Origin: JBDTMC01 sp039934475
GTDB taxonomy: Bacteria; Acidobacteriota; Terriglobia; Bryobacterales; Bryobacteraceae
DNA length: 20,827 nt
Assembly (NCBI GenBank): GCA_039934475.1
Contig: JBDTMC010000089.1
Span: 1 to 20,827 of the forward strand
Direction: 5' to 3'
Numbering within the stretch: position 1 is the stretch's first letter; each line of letters opens with the position of its first letter. A program made the translations under genes and the position numbers. Of the stretch, positions 16,072 through 20,827 are shown one piece after another. The notes under the pieces are model-generated. The model searched no databases and had not been told where the DNA came from. It saw only the letters and a program-made list of their open reading frames with translations.

Positions 16072-17393
16072 AACAGCCTCTCTTCCGCCGCACTCTCGGC
16101 ATTGTCATCATTCTGTTGGCCGCCGCTTTTGTGATCCTCACCCGGCCGATCACTCTCGGTTTGGATCTACGCGGAGGCGCCAGTGTCATCCTGCGCGTGA
16201 AAGTGGACGACCCTTCGCCCGCACGCCAACGGGAAGTCGTAGAACAGACGCGACAGATTCTGGAACGCCGCGTGAATGCCTACGGCCTTTCGGAAGCACC
16301 GGTCCAACCCTACGGCAGCCGTGGGAACGAACTCATGGTGCAGCTTCCCGGCGTCACAGACCCGTCGCGCATCCTGAACCTGCTGCAAAGCCGCGCCGTG
16401 CTGGAGTGGTACTCGGTAGTGGACGGCCCGTTTCGCACTCAAGCTGAAGCCTTCGGGCGGAGTCAAGCATCCGGGACCAAGCTGCTTGCTACACGTCAGG
16501 CTACGGATGCCAGCCGCGCCTGGTATGTTGTCGAAGGCTTGCCTGTCATCCGCGGCGTTGACTTGCGTGATGCCAGGGTTGCTTCAGACTCTTCGAACAA
16601 GCCTGTAACAACGTTTACGCTGACCCAGACGGCCGCGGCGCGCTTCGAACGCTTCACCCGTTCCCACATCGGGCAACGTTCGGCAATCGTCCTCGACGGG
16701 GAGATTCTCAGTGCTCCGGTAATTGAGGACGTGATCCACGACTCCGGTCAGATCCGTGGCGCCGGCAGCCAGCAGGAGGCGGAAGATCTTGCCTTGAACC
16801 TCCGCTCCGGTGCCCTGCCGGCGGCGATCGAAGTAGTTCAACAGCAGATTCTGGAAGCATCCCTGGGTGCCGACTCCATACGCCATGGGCTACAGGCGGG
16901 TGCCGCGGGGCTAGCGGCTGTGGTGGCGACGATGTTGTTCTACTACCGCAAGGCGGGCGCCAACGCCACCCTCGCACTGGCCTTGAATGGTGTTCTTCTC
17001 GTAGCTTGCCTCGCCGGCTTTGGCGCCGTCCTGACACTACCGGGCATCGCCGGAGTGATTCTCACCATCGGCATGGCGGTGGATAGCAATGTGCTGATCT
17101 TCGAACGCATTCGTGAAGAACTGCGCGCGGGAAAGTCAGGGTGGGCCGCGTTAGAAGCGGGCTTCACCAAGGCGTTCGCCACCTTGGTGGACACGCACGT
17201 CACCACCGTAGTCTCCTGCGCGTTCCTCTTCTTGTTCGGCACGCCCGCTATCAAAGGCTTCGCGGCCACGCTCGTTCTGGGGCTACTCACCAACCTGTTC
17301 ACATCTGTGTTCGTCTCGCGAGTGGCCTTTGAATGGGAGCTATCGCGCGACCGGCGAAATGCGCGGTTGAGCATGGGCTTGTCTGTGGGTTAA
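16068..17393 (+). CDS. secD: Protein translocase subunit SecD
   Basis: SecD is the partner of SecF in the inner-membrane export motor. Visible features are a first membrane helix near 8-25, the motif GLDLRGG at 31-37, a periplasmic region with VEQTRQILERRVNAYGLSEA and VQLPGV, then five C-terminal membrane helices with GMAVDSNVLIFERIREEL and TLVDTHVTTVVSCAFLFLFG. At 441 residues it is much shorter than E. coli SecD (615), mainly in the periplasmic part; short SecD proteins are common outside the Gammaproteobacteria. The ATG overlaps the secF stop codon, so the two are coupled. A strong hairpin follows 7 bases after its stop codon. Confidence 0.95.
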   Translation: MKQPLFRRTLGIVIILLAAAFVILTRPITLGLDLRGGASVILRVKVDDPSPARQREVVEQTRQILERRVNAYGLSEAPVQPYGSRGNELMVQLPGVTDPSRILNLLQSRAVLEWYSVVDGPFRTQAEAFGRSQASGTKLLATRQATDASRAWYVVEGLPVIRGVDLRDARVASDSSNKPVTTFTLTQTAAARFERFTRSHIGQRSAIVLDGEILSAPVIEDVIHDSGQIRGAGSQQEAEDLALNLRSGALPAAIEVVQQQILEASLGADSIRHGLQAGAAGLAAVVATMLFYYRKAGANATLALALNGVLLVACLAGFGAVLTLPGIAGVILTIGMAVDSNVLIFERIREELRAGKSGWAALEAGFTKAFATLVDTHVTTVVSCAFLFLFGTPAIKGFAATLVLGLLTNLFTSVFVSRVAFEWELSRDRRNARLSMGLSVG

Positions 17394-17400
17394 CTCTAAG

Positions 17401-17437
17401 GCCGGGGCTACTCTCATCGTAGACAAGTAGCCCCGGC
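17401..17437. terminator. Strong hairpin, likely bidirectional terminator
   Basis: GCCGGGGCTACT (17401-17412) and AGTAGCCCCGGC (17426-17437) form a perfect 12-bp stem with a 13-nt loop. It lies 7 bases after the secD stop and 6 bases before the stop of the convergent DUF4397 gene, so it can end both transcripts. No T-run follows on either side, so it may act as a transcript-stabilising hairpin or as a terminator not dependent on a U-tract. Confidence 0.75.
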
Positions 17438-17443
17438 GTACCG

Positions 17444-18127
17444 TCAATTGACGTCGTACAATACCAGGAACTCAAACGGTGCGCCTTCCGCGGGTGGATC
17501 CAACGCCACCACGGTGCGCGCCGTGCCACCCATAAACCGAACCCGGCCTGAGTTGATGGCTACCGTGGTGGTTCCCGTGGGAGTGACACGTGCTTGATAG
17601 TCAGCCGCCGGAACGGTCACTGAGGCCGCGCCGAAAGTAAACGGGACGTTGGTCAACAGCGGTGCACCGCCCAATGGCGCGAATGGCGCCGTTACATAGA
17701 CGTCCACCGCCGGAGCCGTTGAGGCAGCGTGGACGACGCGCACACGAACCGACTCAGAGTCCGGTGTGGAGACGTCATCGCCAGTTCCAATTAACGTCAG
17801 ACTCCCGCCGCCAGGGGCGGGCGCCACCTTTCCCATGGCGTAAAAGGTGTAAGCGTTGGGCCCGAGAGTCGCCATGGTAGACAACACAGTTGTGGACGTG
17901 CCGCTGACGTTTACCTTGATCTCGTGCGTGCCCACCGGAACGGCCGCGTAGTTCGTATAGTCCTTGTAGCGCAGGCTTTGAAACGCGAGGTTCCCGTCCA
18001 CCAGAATATCCACCGCCGGAGCGTCGGAGGAGGCGTGAACGACGCGCACTTGCGCCGTGGAGGTTTGGGGGAAGGCGGGCAAAGCCGCCAACCCCCCAAT
18101 AATCGAGAAGACAATGAGCTTGTTCAT
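17444..18127 (-). CDS. Secreted DUF4397 protein
   Basis: The 227-residue product starts with a signal peptide (MNKLIVFSIIGGLAALPAFP) and contains the DUF4397 signature twice: VRVVHASSDAPAVDILVDG near 27-45 and VRVVHAASTAPAVDVYVT near 129-146. The segments between are beta-rich, with YTNYAAVPVGTHEIKV and ASVTVPAADYQARVTPTG in matching positions, so it is a tandem of two beta-sandwich-like units. The function of DUF4397 is unknown; the proteins are exported and often lie near other cell-surface genes. The ATG is preceded by AGGGGAAC, which lies in a small hairpin. It sits 57 nt after another small secreted protein gene on the same strand. Confidence 0.88.
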   Translation of the reverse strand: MNKLIVFSIIGGLAALPAFPQTSTAQVRVVHASSDAPAVDILVDGNLAFQSLRYKDYTNYAAVPVGTHEIKVNVSGTSTTVLSTMATLGPNAYTFYAMGKVAPAPGGGSLTLIGTGDDVSTPDSESVRVRVVHAASTAPAVDVYVTAPFAPLGGAPLLTNVPFTFGAASVTVPAADYQARVTPTGTTTVAINSGRVRFMGGTARTVVALDPPAEGAPFEFLVLYDVN

Positions 18128-18184
18128 GAAGTTCCCCTATTGAACTTGAAGTGGAGTTGTGAGTTGAAGCGGACTGGACCCCAC
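18128..18184 (-). promoter_or_regulatory. Gap with a small hairpin over the DUF4397 ribosome binding site
   Basis: On the minus strand AAGTTC (18148-18143), a 7-nt loop AATAGGG, and GAACTT (18135-18130) form a 6-bp stem ending one base before the ATG at 18127. The purine-rich binding site lies in the loop and first stem bases, so folding could affect translation. No promoter was recognised in this gap. Confidence 0.3.
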
Positions 18185-18766
18185 CTATTGCAGGTTGAAA
18201 GGCGCCGTCAGCAGTGCGTTCGAATTCGCTGTCCCGATGGACAGTCCCTCCTGAAACGCAGTGACATTGAAAACACTGTTAAGCGCACTGGCCGCTGTGC
18301 TGGTCAACGTCAACCCTACGTTGCGAATAGCCAGCAGTGTACCCGCGCGCTTGGGTGCGGTGTTAAGCGTGAGATCGAACAGCGGAAGACGTCCTGCCAC
18401 AGCGCCATTCGCTAACACGACGCCCGACAGCACCGGCGCGGCCGGGTTCACCACATCGATAGTGAAGTTGACCAGCTCCACTACCGTCGACCCGGCCGTC
18501 AGCGACAGTCCTCCGATATGGTTGATCTCGATATTGCCGCCCTTCACTGCCAGGCCGCCTGTAACCGGGAATGTCGCCACACCATTGGCCAGCATCCCCG
18601 GTTTGACTGCGGCGGCCTGGACCCCAAGGCTCGACAGCGCCGAGACAAAGTCGGTACTGAGAGCGACGGTTGTCTGACCTCCCTGTACAAATGCGTTTTG
18701 ACCAAACGCGCTCATCGGAACCAGTGCGGCGAGTGTAAGCACACCCGTAGCTAGATACTTTTTCAT
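18185..18766 (-). CDS. Hypothetical secreted beta-rich protein
   Basis: The 193-residue product begins with a signal peptide, MKKYLATGVLTLAALVPMSA, cleaved probably before QNAFVQGG. The mature part is a run of short hydrophobic strands separated by Gly and Thr, for example ATFPVTGGLAVKGGNIEINH, GGLSLTAGSTVVELVNFTID and GRLPLFDLTLNT, with very few charged residues and no Cys. There is a faint likeness to HtaA-type surface domains (the FPVTGG...IEINHIGGLSL pattern), but I would not assign it. A longer in-frame start at 18832 is rejected because GAGGAG lies 6 nt before the ATG at 18766. It is first in a two-gene row with the DUF4397 gene, and both products are exported. It is divergent from the outer-membrane protein gene. 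Confidence 0.78.
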   Translation of the reverse strand: MKKYLATGVLTLAALVPMSAFGQNAFVQGGQTTVALSTDFVSALSSLGVQAAAVKPGMLANGVATFPVTGGLAVKGGNIEINHIGGLSLTAGSTVVELVNFTIDVVNPAAPVLSGVVLANGAVAGRLPLFDLTLNTAPKRAGTLLAIRNVGLTLTSTAASALNSVFNVTAFQEGLSIGTANSNALLTAPFNLQ

Positions 18767-18903
18767 TTCAGTCTCCTCGTTAGTTAGTATTTGATCGAGA
18801 TGCTTTAAGAGCCCCCGATTCACTGAGTGCAACGCTACTCGCTGACGCTTTGGATCTCACGTCGCAAAGTTTTTTCAATTCCGGGCGCGAAATCCTGCGA
18901 TGG

Positions 18904-18909
18904 TAGACT
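18904..18909 (+). promoter_or_regulatory. Possible -10 box of the outer-membrane protein gene
   Basis: TAGACT lies 8 nt before the ATG at 18918. A transcript from it would start at or close to the start codon. This placement favours the start at 18918 over the in-frame ATG at 18900, which would overlap the box. No good -35 is visible. Confidence 0.35.
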
Positions 18910-18917
18910 CGGGGTTT

Positions 18918-19643
18918 ATGGCGGTCAAGCGACTCTTTGTCCTGGCTCTTTTGTTAACTCGGCTGGCGGCCGCGCAGTCCGATGCCGAACGCATCCGCGT
19001 CCTCGAAGAACGAGTGCGCCAGTTGGAGCAAACCGTCCACATGTTGTTGGCGGAGAGGGGTAAAGAAAAGGAGACGGATACATCGGCGGGGTTGGCGGCT
19101 CTGTTGCCTCCCACGGCACCGCCGCCCGAACCCGTCCAAGCCTTGCCGCGCACGGGCATGCCGCAGGAGTTACTGCCTGGCTTGGGCAAGATAGGCGCAT
19201 CCGTCCACCTCACCTATGGAACAGGCTTTGGCGCAGGTTTTCCCACCGATCGCATCTTCTCGGGATCGGCGCGCCTGCCTCTCCGCAACCTGCCCGGCGG
19301 CCGCCTCAGCTATGAACTTTCCGTGGGGACGCTCCGCTACCAGCGCGAGGCCGGAGACAAGTTACGCCTTCTGGAGCTTGTTCCGTTCGGTCTTGTCTAT
19401 ACCGTCACTAATTGGGATAAGTACCGCCTAAGACCCTTCGCCGCGGTGGGGATGGGAAACTACGTGAAGCTGATCTCCGCGCCGCAGGCCGGCGCACGTC
19501 TCGATCTTGGCATTCGCAGTGGAGCGGGCTTAGAATGGCGTTTTTCGCGCGATGCCGGCCTCGCGCTCGATTTCCGCCACAACTGGACCAGCGGCGGCTT
19601 CCAGTACTTCACCATCGCGCCAGTGCTCTCCTGGCACTTCTAG
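18918..19643 (+). CDS. Outer-membrane beta-barrel protein with N-terminal coiled coil
   Basis: The product has about 241 residues. MAVKRLFVLALLLTRLAAAQ is a signal peptide; residues about 21-48 (DAERIRVLEERVRQLEQTVH and on) form a heptad coiled coil, followed by a Pro-rich linker. From about 90 the sequence alternates short amphipathic strands, for example ASVHLTYGTGFGAGF, GGRLSYELSVGTLRYQ, LVPFGLVYTVTN and LRPFAAVGMGNYVKL, and ends in SWHF, whose terminal Phe is the usual signal for the BAM machinery. This fits an eight-strand barrel with a periplasmic coiled coil. The upstream in-frame ATG at 18900 would place six residues before the signal peptide and is not used. Its stop overlaps the stop of the convergent anti-sigma gene. 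The specific role is unknown. Confidence 0.8.
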   Translation: MAVKRLFVLALLLTRLAAAQSDAERIRVLEERVRQLEQTVHMLLAERGKEKETDTSAGLAALLPPTAPPPEPVQALPRTGMPQELLPGLGKIGASVHLTYGTGFGAGFPTDRIFSGSARLPLRNLPGGRLSYELSVGTLRYQREAGDKLRLLELVPFGLVYTVTNWDKYRLRPFAAVGMGNYVKLISAPQAGARLDLGIRSGAGLEWRFSRDAGLALDFRHNWTSGGFQYFTIAPVLSWHF

Positions 19644-20725
19644 ATCGCGCCGAACAAGAGCTTGTGACCCTTGGCGCTAACGCTGCCGCCGGCCGGCTCA
19701 TCGGTGATCGCAAACCCCGTGGCCACGGTGAGGCTCTCCGATGGCGCGGCATAGAGGATGCCCCCACCACTCCCATCCGTGGCCAGCAGTCCGCCGCTGA
19801 CAATCGCCGGACCGGTCTTGCGTAGAATCCAAAGCTGGTAGCACTTACTGTTGGGAAGCACAGGCAACTGGCGCGCCAGGATCAACAATCCCCCATCTGG
19901 CGCTACCAGCGCGCGCGCCGAGGCCCGCCCCACGCCCGCATCGGAAGGCGTCATTTCCACTTGCTTCAGCGACGGCGACTGCAGCACGCGCAGCACCCCG
20001 CGCAAGTCAGTCAGTTGCCGTGCATAGCGCTGGACTTCGGCCTCTTTCCGCGCCAGTTCCTGACGCAATGCCACAGACTGCCGGTCATCCGCAGGGCGCT
20101 CCACCACAGGCGGGCGCGCCTGCGCGGTCTTCAACTCCTGCTCCATGCCGTGTAGGCGCTCATTCACGGCCGCCAGTTCCCGCTGCAATTGCGCACTCTT
20201 CTCCGCCTCCGTCTTGGCCGAAGCGCGGACCGTGTCCAGATTCTGCTGCAACTCCGCCAGGCGCGCCGTCAAATCCGGCGCCGGTGCTGCCGGCGAAACC
20301 GGCACAGGCGCCGTACCACGAACGGGCGCGTCGATTACCGGCGCGGCCGGCCCGGGTACACTCACGCGAACCGTCTGCAACTGTGCCACGGCGAGTTCGT
20401 TGACGAGGCGTCCGCGGTCATAACCCAACCACGCGGCCAACGCCAGCGAAGCCGCCACTGCCACCCACGGCGCCAGCGTCCAGCGTTGCTTCGGCCGGCC
20501 CTTCAGCCGCGCCGCCAGCCGCCCTTCCACCGCGGGCGAAATCGTGGCCTCCGGCGCTAGTTCCGCCACTGCGGAGAGCAACAACTGCGCCTCCTGAAAA
20601 CGCGTCCGGCAACCGTCACATCCGGATTCCAGATGCTGCTGCATCTCGCGCATCGCCGCGTCGTCCAGCACCCCCAGCACCGCCAACTCCCAATCGGCTT
20701 CATACCGGCTGCACTGGGTGGTCAT
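19640..20725 (-). CDS. RskA-like transmembrane anti-sigma factor
   Basis: The 361-residue protein holds an ECF sigma factor inactive until a signal arrives. The N-terminal domain has a zinc-binding anti-sigma motif, HLESGCDGC at 31-39, with a His-x4-Cys-x2-Cys spacing. One membrane helix lies near 87-102 (WVAVAASLALAAWLGY). The exported part has a Pro/Ala-rich linker, a coiled coil near 151-200 and 214-248, and a C-terminal RskA-type domain near 265-361 with CYQLWILRKTGPAIVSGGLL and FAITDEPAGGS. Its ATG overlaps the sigma gene stop codon (ATGA), and AAGGAG lies 6 nt before it. The long periplasmic coiled coil suggests that it senses a partner or envelope state there. The signal is unknown. 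Confidence 0.9.
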   Translation of the reverse strand: MTTQCSRYEADWELAVLGVLDDAAMREMQQHLESGCDGCRTRFQEAQLLLSAVAELAPEATISPAVEGRLAARLKGRPKQRWTLAPWVAVAASLALAAWLGYDRGRLVNELAVAQLQTVRVSVPGPAAPVIDAPVRGTAPVPVSPAAPAPDLTARLAELQQNLDTVRASAKTEAEKSAQLQRELAAVNERLHGMEQELKTAQARPPVVERPADDRQSVALRQELARKEAEVQRYARQLTDLRGVLRVLQSPSLKQVEMTPSDAGVGRASARALVAPDGGLLILARQLPVLPNSKCYQLWILRKTGPAIVSGGLLATDGSGGGILYAAPSESLTVATGFAITDEPAGGSVSAKGHKLLFGAI

Positions 20726-20827
20726 TGCGGCTCCTTGAGCCCTAACAGCAGCTCCCGCAATTTCTGTAAACCCAGCCTGACGCGAGTCTTGACCGTGCCA
20801 AGGGGTTGGCCCAACTTCGCGGCCAGT
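20722..20827 (-). CDS. ECF sigma factor, C-terminal end only
   Basis: The frame enters from the right edge and reads LAAKLGQPLGTVKTRVRLGL followed by QKLRELLLGLKEPQ and a stop. This is the helix-turn-helix of sigma-70 region 4.2, in which GTVKTRVRLGLQKLR is the recognition helix that contacts the -35 element. It overlaps the anti-sigma ATG as ATGA. It is therefore the cognate ECF sigma factor, coupled to its inhibitor. Only 34 residues are in the window, so the subgroup cannot be decided. Confidence 0.88.
   Translation of the reverse strand, partial: LAAKLGQPLGTVKTRVRLGLQKLRELLLGLKEPQ

Noticed and set aside
18767..18832. Longer start for the secreted beta-rich protein
   Set aside because: It would place 22 residues before a good signal peptide, while GAGGAG lies in the right place for the ATG at 18766.
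1..20827. CRISPR array, transposon ends or attachment sites
   Set aside because: I saw no regularly spaced direct repeats, transposase or integrase motifs, and no paired terminal repeats; short repeats only were within chance.

Overview
The window looks like chromosomal DNA of a high-GC Gram-negative bacterium, most plausibly an Acidobacteriota of the Solibacter/Bryobacter type. This is inferred from the gene mix (beta-propeller/phosphoesterase fusion, secreted SMP-30-like protein, GH57 enzyme, DinB-like pair, ECF sigma with RskA-like anti-sigma, DUF4397 protein), from an outer-membrane barrel protein ending in Phe, and from sampled gene GC near 63%. No rRNA or tRNA gene, CRISPR array, transposase or integrase was seen.

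Layout. (1) 1-1961, minus strand: a DNA cytosine-5 methyltransferase overlaps by one base (TAATG) a second gene that runs off the left edge. Upstream of it lies a decayed Phd/VapC-like toxin-antitoxin pair. This end looks lower in GC than the rest and resembles an acquired defence patch. (2) 1976-8260, minus strand: a tight row of nadE, a secreted propeller/phosphoesterase and a GH57 glycosidase, with gaps of 24 and 6 nt. (3) 8307-9427, plus strand: two tandem DinB-like paralogs coupled by a GTGA overlap; the second overlaps the convergent ppx/gppA gene (9391-10920) by 37 nt. (4) 10984-14691, plus strand: secreted SMP-30-like protein, Nudix hydrolase and mutS2, closely packed. (5) 14717-17393, plus strand: a small possible exported protein, then secF and secD in reversed order, closed by a strong 12-bp hairpin. 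(6) 17444-18766, minus strand: two small secreted proteins, one with DUF4397. (7) 18918-19643, plus strand: an outer-membrane barrel protein with an N-terminal coiled coil, whose stop codon overlaps that of the convergent RskA-like anti-sigma factor (19640-20725). The anti-sigma factor is coupled by ATGA to the 3' end of an ECF sigma gene at the right edge.

Most of the window is ordinary housekeeping and envelope biology. The points most worth a second look are the unseen partner of the methyltransferase, the frameshifted toxin-antitoxin remnant, the SMP-30-like protein with two altered active-site positions, the secF-secD inversion, and a repeated pattern of -10-like hexamers only 7-13 nt before start codons, which hints at leaderless transcripts. 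I see no clear undescribed system lying wholly inside the window; the best candidate is the partly visible methyltransferase-linked gene at the left edge.
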